Positions 1 to 10,383 of a stretch of DNA of 64,000 nucleotides are shown piece after piece. Each line of letters starts with the position of its first letter. Positions within the stretch are counted from its first letter, which is position 1. The translations under genes and the position numbers were made by a program. The notes under the pieces are model-generated. The model worked only from the letters and a program-made list of their open reading frames with translations, made no database searches and had not been told where the DNA came from. Origin of the DNA: Plasmodiophora brassicae (taxonomy: Eukaryota; Endomyxa: Phytomyxea; Phytomyxea; Plasmodiophorida); the NCBI GenBank assembly GCA_036867785.1, contig CP145420.1, positions 1,196,906 to 1,260,905 on the forward strand, given 5' to 3'.

Positions 1-1268
1 CCGGCCCGCCCGCCCCGGCGCGCCGTCTGCGTCGCGGTCGGCCCAGGCAGGCCGTTGCCCTCGATCGTGCCGTCCAGGTCCTGTGTGTTGCCCGTGACGG
101 GGACGGCGACGCCGTTCCACCCGTTCAGGGCGCCGGCCTTGCCGGGGACGCCGGCGCCCCAGCCGTCGCCGGGCGTCAGGCCCGTGTCGGCCGACAGGAC
201 CGCCCCGGGCACGTCGTCCGTGTGCGCGTCCTGCACGCTGCTGAACGTCATGCCGACGCCGGCCAGCGCCGGCACCGACCCGTTCCCGCCCGTGTTCGCC
301 CCCGCCAGCGTCTGGTGCGTGCGCGCCGTCATGTCCCCCTCGGTGAACGAGTCGCCGACGCGCGCCAGCCCGTGCGACATCTTCAGGCCGACGGCGCCGT
401 GCGCCCCGGTCGTCACGTTGATCGGCGCGTTCTCGACGTGGCCGTCGACGGGCGTGCCGGCGCCGGTGGGCGTTGGCGCACCGGTGCCGGTGCCGGTGCC
501 GGTACCGGGCGGGCGCAGGTGCGCGCCGGCGTCCTGCTCCGGGTCCCAGCGGGTCGTGTCGGCGCAGGCCTGACGTCCCGAGAAGGGCCCGCGCATGCTG
601 GTCAGCTGGCGGGTGGCCTCGGGCGGCAGGCGCGTGCTGGCGTCCGGGTTGTGCAGCGACCAGCGCCACCAGATGCGGTCGACGTTGGCGACGACGGCCC
701 AGTAGAGCGGGTCGAGCGGCGCCGTGTCCATCTGGGCGCACCCGCCGCCCACCGCGGCCAGCGCCGACTCGAACAGGTTCTCCAGCAGGATGGCCAGCAG
801 GCCAAAGTCGAGCTGGGCGAACGCCATGCACTCGAGGTCGGCCAGCGCCTCGGTCGGGAACGGGGCGTACGGGCGCCGGTCGGCGACGTGCAGCGGGTTC
901 GCCTCGAGCAGGCCGGCGCCGTCCTGTCCAGGGCACTGCGCGTCCAGGAACGCGGACGGGACGGCCGTCGTCGCAAAGTCCCAGTAGTGGACGGGCGCCT
1001 GCAGGGCGTCCTCCAGGCGGTGCAGGGCCTGGCGGTGCCACGGCAGGAACGCCGGCGACCCGTGCGCCGCCGTCGGGTCGCTGCCGATCTCGCGCAGCGC
1101 CCCGCTCTTCAGCACCGACGTGAAGTTGGCGCGGTACGCGGCCAGGGCCGACGCCGACAGCGACGTCACCGACTGGCGCCGCCCGGCGAACGACGCGTCA
1201 GCAGGGGCGGCGCCCAGCAGCAGCAGCAGCAGGGCGCCCAGCACAGCAACGACGGATGGGCGTTGCAT
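1..1268 (-). CDS. Tyrosinase-fold secreted protein, copper sites degenerate (3' end outside window)
   Basis: One open minus-strand frame runs from the ATG at 1268 to the window edge, about 422 codons, with no stop. The N-terminus is a signal peptide (MQRPSVVAV, then a run of Leu, ending near APADA). Residues ~75-90 carry the tyrosinase CuA signature HGSPAFLPWHR, and residues ~190-210 match the CuB core in the form DPLYWAVVANVDRIWW. Known tyrosinases read W-L-H-H-A-N-x-D there; here both histidines are replaced (AVV). The upstream CuB HxxxH is also absent (LENLFESAL before VGG), and no first CuA histidine is seen. Only the two histidines of HG and WHR remain. After the core comes a Gly-Thr repeat linker (~275-285) and a Gly/Thr-rich region of unknown role. 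The fold assignment is confident; copper oxidase activity is doubtful, and a binding or structural role is more likely. Confidence 0.75.
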   Translation of the reverse strand, partial: MQRPSVVAVLGALLLLLLGAAPADASFAGRRQSVTSLSASALAAYRANFTSVLKSGALREIGSDPTAAHGSPAFLPWHRQALHRLEDALQAPVHYWDFATTAVPSAFLDAQCPGQDGAGLLEANPLHVADRRPYAPFPTEALADLECMAFAQLDFGLLAILLENLFESALAAVGGGCAQMDTAPLDPLYWAVVANVDRIWWRWSLHNPDASTRLPPEATRQLTSMRGPFSGRQACADTTRWDPEQDAGAHLRPPGTGTGTGTGAPTPTGAGTPVDGHVENAPINVTTGAHGAVGLKMSHGLARVGDSFTEGDMTARTHQTLAGANTGGNGSVPALAGVGMTFSSVQDAHTDDVPGAVLSADTGLTPGDGWGAGVPGKAGALNGWNGVAVPVTGNTQDLDGTIEGNGLPGPTATQTARRGGRA

Positions 1269-2364
1269 GTGAGCGTGTGTGTCTGTCGATGTGTTGGATG
1301 GTGTGGTGCGGCGACCCAGTCGACGACGAACCGGGTGCGCGTGATTTTCGTTCTGGGATCGGCGGCGACCTGCGCGGCCGGATGCCCCTGGCCCACACCG
1401 GGCCGTGACGTCACGGGCGAGGAATCACGGTGCCGGCCAGTGATGTCACGCCCCGCCCTCGGGTGTTGGCCGCATGTCGTGCGTCTGCGGCGGAACACCT
1501 GCCATCGTTATCCGGGTGTACCCACTACAGGCTGAAGTGCGATCATCTCCTGGCCATGTTCTTGTCAAGCCACGTGGACAAGAAGAGCGGTACGCATGCG
1601 GAAGCAAGCGCGTCAGCTGGCCAAAGCGTTGCAGGTTCTGTCATCATTTTAGAAACACAGTACCGGGTGTGTTACTTCCACCTGCTGACGGACGTCGTAC
1701 CGGCTTCCAATGTGAACGCGTACGAAGACCTATTGTAATCTCTCTACCGTATAGGTTTGGAGAAAACGCACCGGAGATATCGCAAGTTCTGCAGGATATC
1801 TACGACATGCATTTCACGTTTGTCCTGCTCGTCTTCGTTAAGAAGATCGCCCGAGCCACGAACGTATGGCGCACGTGAGGCGACGCCGGCGATCGGTTTG
1901 CCACCTACTTCCTGAGCTCTTCGTGCCCGGAAATCGCACACAGGCAGCGTATTCTGACGATGGTCCGTGTGGCATACGGGCGTCGGTGTATGCTCAACAA
2001 ACAAGGGCGTTGAGCAATTCAACGGCGAGTTTGGAAAGGTAATGGCTGGCCCTCTTGTAAGCAAATACAATAACTGATGTGAATTATGCAGGATGCGACG
2101 GAAAGGAAGCGCCTATGCATATTCCCATGTGGATCCTGGCGGCCGCGAATCTGATTCATCGCAATTGCCTGTACAATTTGCTGCAGAGTTCGCCCCGACC
2201 AAGGCGATGCTCAGTCATTGGGCATCCCTTGACCGCGCCGGCGTGTTCGACATCCGCCGCGGGCGTCCCGACGGTGAACAGTGAGCTTATGTCGTAATGA
2301 TATGGTAGGACTTCAATGAACGCGACATGGCGGACTGTTCAGAATATGCACGTTGGAGGTAGAT
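1269..2364. other. Intergenic stretch, no gene recognised
   Basis: The upstream side of the tyrosinase-like gene. Short open frames occur on both strands but none has recognisable protein features, and base composition is more AT-rich than in the flanking genes. It should hold the promoter of the minus-strand gene starting at 1268, but I see no element I can name. Confidence 0.5.
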
Positions 2365-2514
2365 AGTCCTACGCGGGACCATGAAGCATTACGAGCATTT
2401 CGAACGTGTCGTTATGCCGGTCGAAGGTTGGCAAACCCTAAGCCAACCTTCGTCTGGCATAACGACACGTTCGAAATTAAATGCTCGTAATGCTTCATGG
2501 CCCCGCGTAGGACT
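2365..2514. repeat. 150-base near-perfect inverted repeat (hairpin)
   Basis: The left arm (2365-2432) and right arm (2442-2514) are reverse complements with only a few mismatches or one- to three-base gaps, around a 9-base loop (2433-2441). The arms begin AGTCCTACGCGGG and end CGCGTAGGACT. No clear target-site duplication is visible next to the ends. It resembles a foldback or MITE-like element, or a hairpin RNA locus. No ORF spans it convincingly. Confidence 0.85.
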
Positions 2515-2939
2515 AAGCTCTCGGTCCAGCTGAAGGGCAAGGACAACTTCCTGGTTTGGGCGTCGTCATGCCAACGACCTGCACGACGCGGCAGCGGTTG
2601 AGCGCCGGCCGGGGTGCGCGATTGACAAACCGCCCGACAGGAGCGACCTGACCACGGATCGGTAGGTTGGGCTTCTTTAGGGCCGCAATGATATGTACAC
2701 AACATCCGAACTTATCAGCCAACGCACAGGGGCACCTGCGCGTTGGCTCATAGGGGGCGCGATATTAACTGACTGCCCGACAGGAGCTACTTGGCCGGGT
2801 ATCGGAAGGTTGTGCAACTAGGGACCATCGGCAAACTGCTGGCGACCTACACGACGCTGACGGTTGAGTTGGAGCCGCAACGCTCCGCGCGCGGGTGCGG
2901 AGTGTGAAGTCTACGCACTTTGCCACATAGGCTAAGGTG

Positions 2940-3215
2940 GGATGCGCCAGTCTCTGGGTAGGGCGTACCAGTTTCTGGGTCGATAGCACCAGTACTGGCT
3001 GGGTGGAATAGCACCAGTCTCTGGGTGGAGTGCACCAGTCTCTGGGTGGGGTGCACCAGTCTCTGGGTGAAGTACCCCAGGTTTTGGGTGGAGTGCACCA
3101 GCTTCTGGGTGCTGAATCCCAATTGGGCACCGCGCGACCTGTTTGGGTGAAAAGTCTGGATGTTGCATCCCAGGCTCTAGGTGCGAAGTACCAAATATTG
3201 GGTACCCCAACCTTT
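2940..3215. repeat. Degenerate ~21-base minisatellite downstream of BBS7
   Basis: About a dozen imperfect copies of a unit close to CACCAGTCTCTGGGTGGAGTG, 21 bases with some variants. The period is a multiple of three, so minus-strand frames read as seven-residue repeats (T-Q-R-L-V-H-P type). It lies 85-360 bases past the BBS7 stop codon and no start or host gene is evident, so I treat it as noncoding. Confidence 0.75.
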
Positions 3216-3299
3216 TCGTCGGTTTCGCTATATGGCTGCGCGTTCTGTATTTGAATACATAGCGACGACGACGACGAACGACGGCGACGACGACGACAA

Positions 3300-6200
3300 C
3301 TAGTGGATTGCGTTGAAGACCGCGGTGACCTGGTCGTAGTCGAATGCGACCAGGGCGTGCTGCAGGTCGGGCAGGCGCTGCTGGACGGGGCGGCCCAGCA
3401 GGCGGTGCACGTCGACGAACAGGTCGGTGAGCATCGTGCGCAGGAAGTCCAGGTGGCGCGGCGCCACGGCCACGTCGCGCTGGATGTCGTCCGCGTGCGC
3501 CAGGATGTCGACGTACTCGGGCGACAGGTACCGCAGGCAGGCGTCCTCGCCCTGCACAGACGCGCGATCAGCGAACCGATGCCCGGGGGCGTCAACGGGC
3601 GCAGGCCGCTGGCGTGCGCACCTCCTGCGTCACGATCTCCTTCAGGGCGGCCACCTTGCCGACCTTGGACGCCAGCGACGTGTGGCACCGGACCTTAGGG
3701 CCGATACGCTCGACGAGCGACATGACGGACGACGCGTCTAGGTCGACGTCCATCGTGAACGGCACCTTGGCGAGCGTGGCTTCCTGCCCAGGAACGTGTC
3801 GATCAGTACGAGTCCGGGGCACGCCTCCACCCGGGACGCACCTTGGAGATCACCTCCCGGATGATGGAGATCGTGCTACAGGAATCGGACGTGAACGTCG
3901 CCTCGCCCTTCCTGCACAGCAGACCCCGTCATCAATCAGGCAGGCAGTGGGCGACCTGGCGCTGCCGGCGACGTACTGGTACTGGCAGGTCAGGTGCGAC
4001 CCGAGGAACACGTTGCGGTACGTCAGGCGCACGTCCGACTGCGACACGTGCCCGGACACGTCGGGCAGGCACTGTCCCACCCAGCCGTGCATCTGGGTGC
4101 GCTCCCGTTAGACAGCGTGCCTTCACCGTCCGCGCGTGCCGCCCGTACCTGGGCCAGCGTGAACGACCCGCGGAATCGGATGCTGTTCATGGCGAACTTG
4201 GACGGCGGCAGGGACGGCACCTTCTCGTGCAGCGACAACGGCTTGATCGGTATCGTGACGGTCTGCACGTGTTACGCGTGAGCGGGTGTGCGGGTGCGGG
4301 GGGCGGTCTGTGGGGACCCAGGGCACCCATGGACGCACCTGGGCAGTCTTTGGGTACAACTTCGGTATGATGCAGATCCTCAGGTCGCCGGACCGCCCTT
4401 CCAGCGTCCTGATCTGCAGGGTGGCGCGATTGCAGGAGTCCACCGGGCGCAGCGTCGCCAGCATCTCGCCCTCTGGTGCCACCGCCCCGATTAGAGCAAC
4501 CCGTAAACGCTGTGCCGCCCGTCCGGCCGGTTACCATGGTCGCTGGGCGACGTGCTGACGATGGCCGACGAATTCAGGATCATCACTGATCGCAGCAGCT
4601 GTCACCGAACAGGGGGGCACAACGCTGCCGAGCGTTGCGTTGCGTACCGGTGACATCGGATCTCAGGGCGACGACGTCGATGGGCATCTCGATCTCGATG
4701 GCCAGGACGTAGGCGCCCAGGTCGGGATCCAGGCGGAACGTCTGCTGCACGTGGAACTGCGTCTCGACGGCCACCAGCTCGTTGCTCTGCTGCTGGTACG
4801 CCGCCCGCCTGCCGTTCAGCTGCTTCGTCACGTCGTCGAGCTGCGCCCTGACGGCGGCGATCTCGGCGGCCAGGCGCGGGTCGCCGCCTGCGCCCGCCTG
4901 CAAAGGTGCCGCGCTTGACGATGCGCTTCGCAGCAGCGGGCCCGCGCCGATGATGCTCGGCGTGCGCTTGGACGACGACGACGACGACGGGTCGGTCGTG
5001 CGGGACGGCGCCCGGCGCAGCAGGGTGACGGCGCCGTCGTACGTGACGACAACGACCTCGTGGAAGGCCACGGACGTGATGTGCCCGGCGTCCAGGGCGC
5101 TGATCGACCCCGGGAACACGGTCCTGTACGCCGGGATCAGCGTCGACCCTGTAAAAGATGGCCACGTGCGCACACGCCCCTGGTCAGTGCACACGGGCGC
5201 GCGTCGGCGTCGCTGTACGTACCCGTCGTGCCGTTCTCCCACGTGTACACGGCGACGGTGCCGCAATCGAACCCCACGACGACGTCGTCGCCGCCCGTCT
5301 GCACATCGGGCACGCGCAGCGACGATCAGTGGCGGCGAGGACAACGGGTGCGCGACACCGACGTTGCTGAGGTCGGTGTGCGTCATGCAGGTGACGGCGC
5401 CGTGCCGGGTCTCGAACAGGAAGTCCTGGCGCAGGAGCGTGCCGCCCGCGCCCATCAGCACCTGACCTGCAACACGCCCATGTTCGCATGCTGTGCAAGC
5501 CGACCGGTGTCAGGCACCTACCTAGCTGGCCGCGCGACGTCCCGAACAGGATGCGCCGCACGCCCCTGTAGACCGAGTCGCCGTCCAACGCCGTTCCTGT
5601 TGTCGTTGCCGTCGACACGGGCGCCTCGTACGACCCTGGGCACGCGCATGGTCACCATGACGACCACCTGGGAGGGGGTGGGATCATCTGCGGGGGTGGC
5701 GTACCTGGCGTCGGGTACGCCATCACCTGGGTGACCGGGGCGCAGACGGCCATTTCGCTGACCAGGTTCGCACCTGATCAAGTACGCACGTCGCCCCCAG
5801 GGAGGGGGCGGGCACCGGTCAGTACGCCCCATCCGCCGCACGACGCCCCAACCGGGTTTACCATTGACGACGCGGATGTGGCTGTCCTGGCAGGCCAGGA
5901 CCGCGAGCAGGGCCGGCGGGGACGCGCCGTCGGCGTCAAACTCGATCGTGAAGTGGTTGATGACGTCGTCGCACATGAAGAAGGCGGTGTCGACGCAGTT
6001 GTCGAACCGGTTCAGGACGTATTCGCCCGACGCCCATATCGTGACGTTGTCGACGACCATGTGCCGGATGTCCTGGACGCGACGCGTTCGGTGGGTGACA
6101 CGGACGACACCGACGACGACGACGACGGGCACCTACCTCGTTCAGCGTCGTCGCGAACTTGAAGAACTCCTTGCCGTTCTTCTTCACGCCGACGACCGTG

Positions 6201-6547
6201 TGCCCGTAGGCGATGAACACCTTGTCCTTGTGCGCCCGGGGCCCGCCCAGCGCCAACGCCGTCACCTCGCGTTCGCCCGGCGGCGTCCTGAAGATGTGCT
6301 GTGGCAGAGGGTGCACGTGTTTAGCGGGCCGCCAGGCATGGTGGAAATCGGGGGCGGGCGCGCCTGTGTGCCCGGGACGCACCTCGACATTGGCTGGATT
6401 CGTCAGACGCCAGCAGGCGACGACCCCGGCCCGGTCGCCGGCCACCACCTTCTGCTCCTTGTGGGCCGCCGATGGCAGGACAGCCATGGCGTTGCGCACG
6501 GCCGACGACGCCTGCCCGACGGCGCATGGCGTCTGCTGGATATCCAT
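3300..6547 (-). CDS. BBS7: BBSome subunit BBS7
   Basis: Encodes the BBS7 subunit of the BBSome, the coat complex that moves membrane cargo in cilia and flagella. I resolve 14 exons: 6547-6383, 6298-6137, 6072-5862, 5635-5522, 5466 to ~5340, 5298-5223, 5148-4648, 4585-4535, 4472-4339, 4262-4149, 4092-3977, 3911-3842, 3783-3622 and 3551-3300. The order follows the family: an N-terminal beta-propeller with VLACQDSHIRVV and LFGTSRG, a coiled coil (exon 7, AAVRAQLDDVTKQL), an appendage region with PKLYPKTAQ and PIKPLSLH, and the C-terminal helices ending DYDQVTAVFNAIH. Start MDIQQTP is chosen because it aligns with the start of animal BBS7. Most introns are 55-76 bases; the third is ~226. The fifth donor is uncertain (GTCGGT or GTCGCG). 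A complete gene implies a flagellated stage. Confidence 0.93.
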
Positions 6548-6856
6548 CCGGCGATGCACGCCAACCGTCCCCAGGGGGCAGCGCGCGCCCGATTCGGCAA
6601 CGTGTGGTGGCGATCGACGACGAGTGTGACTCACAGAGAGAGGCGGAGGGCGGCCACCTGCCTAGAGGCGCCCGCCGCTCGGGTCGTACCGTGCCCTGGT
6701 AACGGGGCGGGCGGCTGATACATGCACCCGAACGTGACGAGGGCGACTCTCCAGCGTATCGCCGGACGCTGACGTGCCCTGCCTGATGGACGGAACCGTG
6801 GCGAGCGTATCACGTGTTTAGTGCTGAGCGAAACGAGCAGGTGCGCGCCCCGGTCG
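6548..6856. other. Spacer between BBS7 and paralogue A, nothing recognised
   Basis: This 309-base gap must hold the BBS7 5' region and the 3' end of receptor paralogue A. Both genes are on the minus strand. No repeat, RNA gene or named promoter element is apparent. Confidence 0.5.
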
Positions 6857-9719
6857 TCAGTCGGCGACATTGGCCATGGCTTCGTCGGACGTCAGCGTGG
6901 CATCGTCGAGCTCGGTCACCATCCCATGTGGACTGCGCCCCGGCAGGACGCGGGCAGGCATGGGCGCCAGCGTGTCGTTGTCGTCCGTCGTGGACGACGA
7001 CGACCATGTCGTGGCGGCCGCCTGGGGCGTCGTTGTTGGCGACGTCCTCCAGTGCCATGGCCGCTTCTGCCAGGCGTGATCCGGTTGTCGTCGCTGATCA
7101 TCGAACGCCGCCGAGGCGCCGCCCGACGACACCAGACTGCTGATCGCGAACGTCGGGAAGGGCGCCGGCTGCTGCTGCTGCTGCTGCTGCTGCTGGGGCA
7201 TCGTGTAGGGCGCCAGGACGGCTCCCGGCTGGGCGTACGCCGGGTACCGCTCCGGCGAGTACGCCACCGCCGTCAGCGGTTGAACGGGGTGCATGGTCGC
7301 CGGCGATGTCATGAACGACCGCAGTACTGGAGCGGGCGATGAGCCGTGGGCCGGGCGCTGACGCCGACCGACGTAGGCGATGGCGAGCAGGAGCACGAGC
7401 AGGACGCCGACCAGCGTGGTCAGTAGCATCGCCGTGAACGTCCATGATGCCAGGAGCGACGGTGACGACGTCCCGCCAGGCCCTGGTCTGTTGGCGTCGG
7501 TCGCCGGCTGGAGGCAGGTCTGCGGGTCGGCCGTCGCCGGGCCGAATACGCCCAGCGAGCACTGCCGCAGGTCGACCAGGTCGACGCGAGCCCGCACGTT
7601 CGGGTCAATGGTCGCCGTCAGCCGGTCCAGGATCAGGTCGGCGTACAGCGTCGTCGAGGCCGGCGCGGCGAACGCGTTGACCAGGGCGACGGCCACGTTG
7701 GCCATCTCGGTCAGGTTGCCCGGCGATGCCGTCGGCAACAGCAGGAACGTGATCGTCGACTGGTCGGCGTTGGCCGTCAGGTGCACGCCCGTGAACCGTG
7801 TCGCTGGCAGGCCCGTCGACAGGGCCAGGGCGCGGATGAGGTCGCGCGGCAGGGCCACGTTGACCTCGCTGGAGGTGTACGTGGACGTGCCCAGGCGTGC
7901 CGCCACCGTGAACCTGGTCAGAACACACAAATCGTCAGCACGGCGTACACTGGCCGGAACGCCCTGACTTGCGAACGTGTCTTACTGGCAGGCTTTGAAC
8001 ACCGCCCCGATGGGCAGCGTCGCGTACGACGGCGTCGGCGTCGTTGTCGTCGTGGCGACCGCGACTGTGGCCTTTCGTGACGCCGATCGGATTGCGATAC
8101 CGTTCCTGGCCCGGGAGGCGAGCGTGGTCGAAGCGGGTCTCGGTTGCTGCTGGGAATATCGGGGTCTGGCCAGGGTGCCCGTTCGACCAGCTGGGCTGGC
8201 GGATCCGGGCAGAGGGTACGGGGACATGGCCGACGACGACGTCGACGAGCCCTGACCGACGCCCCTAATGTTCCGTATGGAGAACCATTTCCATTCGGTC
8301 TGCTGGGCGCTGTCCACTGGACCCGTCAGCGACAGCGTGCACGTCTGCGCCAGAGCGTGTCGCCCGTCAGGTGATCGGATCAGCGGTACACGCGTGGCAC
8401 ACGTGGGTACGTGCTGACCTTGCCGGGCGTGATCAGGTTGGCAGTGTATCCCGGGTAACTGCCCTGATCCGAGTAATTGCACGGGTACGTGGACGGCGTG
8501 AACGGATCAACCGTGGGCCAGTCATTGGCGTCGGTACGGGTCAGGACCTGCTGCCACGTCCCTGGACGGTCGCCAGGAGTCAGCTACCGTCGGGTCTCCC
8601 GGCGAACGCAGACGACGGCCGGGGGGCTGACCTCCGTTGACACCTTCTGTGTAGTCCACGTACAGGTCGACCTGGACAGTGCTGGCGACATGCGCGTCAG
8701 ACTAACGATGCCCACCTCTCCGGCCGCGGCCGCTTCGGGGCGCAGCGTACCTTCGGTTGGAGGCGCTGCGCACGACCATTTTCAGGCCGACGAACTTGTC
8801 CACCAATGCGGAATAGGGAATGGATGATGCCGCCGTCCTGATCGTCTTCGACTACGCAGGGTAAACAGCAACGACCGCAGCGACGCGTCAGAGGCAAGGT
8901 ACAGACGGGCCGGACGTGGTACAGAGATCCCCATACATAGTAACTTTGCAGGTATCGTTTCTGAAGGGCGAACTGTCTGTGGACATTGCATCTGTGTCAG
9001 TCGAGCAATATCGGGTGGCACCGGCCATGCGCGTATCGACACCGACCTGGACTGGAAGTACGCCTTCACCACGTAACATCGGAAGGAGCACGGATCTGAC
9101 CACGTCATGAGATGTCGAAGTATTCGCGTCCGGCTGCCTGGCCGGCGTTGGTCGCAACGCTGTACCGGAAGTGGATCCGCCGCCAAAGCGCGCCTGAAGG
9201 GTGAGTGCGCTGAACGACGTTCCGTTGAGACCGCCTGGACTTCGAGCGTATGCCGTCAGTTCGACGTCCGCCCACCCGTACTTCGTGTTCGTGACGGAAA
9301 ACTCTGGCCCACCTGTGCCGTTGCCATCAGGTCACCACATGCATATCGCAGTAAATGAGACGGTGATAATCTGCAATACCCGAGAGCGTCAAGACGCCTC
9401 TGGCCAGCGTTGCCAGCCCAGTCCCGCGCAGAAGGGACCGGCTGTCCACCGGGTCTACGCCGCTGGACGCTATGGACCGGTTCGTTGTCCACGATGCGTA
9501 CCAGGACATGTCGTCGTTCACCGTCGGGTACAGCATTCGTATTCCGTCTGGACCCAGCGACCTGCTTGCTGTTGCTGCCGCTCCAGTCGACCGGACGCCT
9601 ATTGCACTGGTTCTCCCCAGGGCACCTGTCATCGCAGTGCCAACGAGCAGGACCACTGTGAACGCGGCCTGCAGATCAAACCGTGGCATGACGTCGATAA
9701 CGCTGCCTCCTCTTTGCAT
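6857..9719 (-). CDS. Receptor-like membrane protein, tandem paralogue A
   Basis: First of four tandem paralogues. Exon 1 (from 9719) has a signal peptide and the motif LGPDGIRMLYPT. Later exons give a beta-rich ectodomain (KYGWADVELTAYAR; CSFRCYVVKAYF; FVGLKMVVR; a YTEGVNGG-type turn; EWKWFSIRNI) matching, as I recall it, an uncharacterised secreted jelly-roll family related in style to polysaccharide lyases. The exons 8561-8419 and 8344-7986 and the last exon 7913-6857 are clear. The last exon holds a second conserved domain (RFTGVHLTANADQSTITF), one membrane helix (~LTTLVGVLLVLLLAIAYV), a nine-Gln run and a Ser/Pro-rich tail ending in DEAMANVAD. A single-pass surface protein is implied. Its ligand is unknown, and enzymatic activity is not supported. 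Confidence 0.75.
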
Positions 9720-9989
9720 CGTATACCGAACCCCGATTACACATGCGTAAGCGGGTGGGGTACGATCACTGGCCTCCCGATCGATCCATATAGCACGCCG
9801 ATAGCCAACCTGTGTTTCATCCACAATCCTGAGAGCGTCCCGTGCATATAGGCATGCTGTTCCATCTGATGGTCCCCGGCATCGTCCGAACATAAAGAGT
9901 GATCGGTACATGTCCTGGCGTTATTCTCCAATGCACATCGGGAGTCACTCATGGCAGCCATGTGCCGATGACGTGGTCGAGTACTGGTT

Positions 9990-10285
9990 CGCGTGCTCGT
10001 GGTCGATGCGGGGGCCTCGTAGTCAGGGGCGCCCACAGTCGACGACTATGTCTTCCTATACGAAGGCAATAGGAGCCAGGCCCGCGCCTCTCTCTCGTAT
10101 ACACGAAGTACGACTGGCCGAGGGCATCGGGCGCATCGCAGGAGCAGTCCTGGCCTGCAAGATGATACCTTATCGCGACGTACAGAACTCGTATCTGAAT
10201 ATATAGAGCGTGCGTCGCGACAATGTCCAGTCCTGGACGCAGCCGACAACTGTGGATGCCCCACGCCCTTGTTGAAGCCACGGTA
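9990..10285. repeat. Conserved upstream block of the array, copy 1
   Basis: About 290 bases closely similar to 13272-13560. It lies upstream of paralogue A and downstream of paralogue B's stop, and the second copy sits in the same place relative to B and C. It is therefore part of the duplicated unit and may contain the shared promoter. Both strands keep partly open frames in both copies, but neither frame is convincing as a protein. Confidence 0.7.
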
Positions 10286-10383
10286 CACACGCGAACCTGA
10301 CTCAGGGGCGACTGCCGAACCTGTTTAGTGCTGTGCCAGCGAGGTGCCGGCCCCGTCGTCAGTCGGCGACACTGGCCATGGCG

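Noticed and set aside
222-1535. A 437-codon plus-strand frame, Arg- and Gly-rich
   Set aside because: It is the antisense shadow of the tyrosinase-like gene; GC-rich DNA leaves long open frames opposite real genes.
3303-5734. Several long plus-strand frames opposite BBS7
   Set aside because: They have no domain features, and the minus strand accounts for the conserved protein exon by exon.
6857-9719. Calling the receptor array polysaccharide lyases
   Set aside because: The resemblance is to the fold-level pattern only; the histidine following the conserved Y-A-R-x-G-G stretch is missing, so catalytic activity is not supported.
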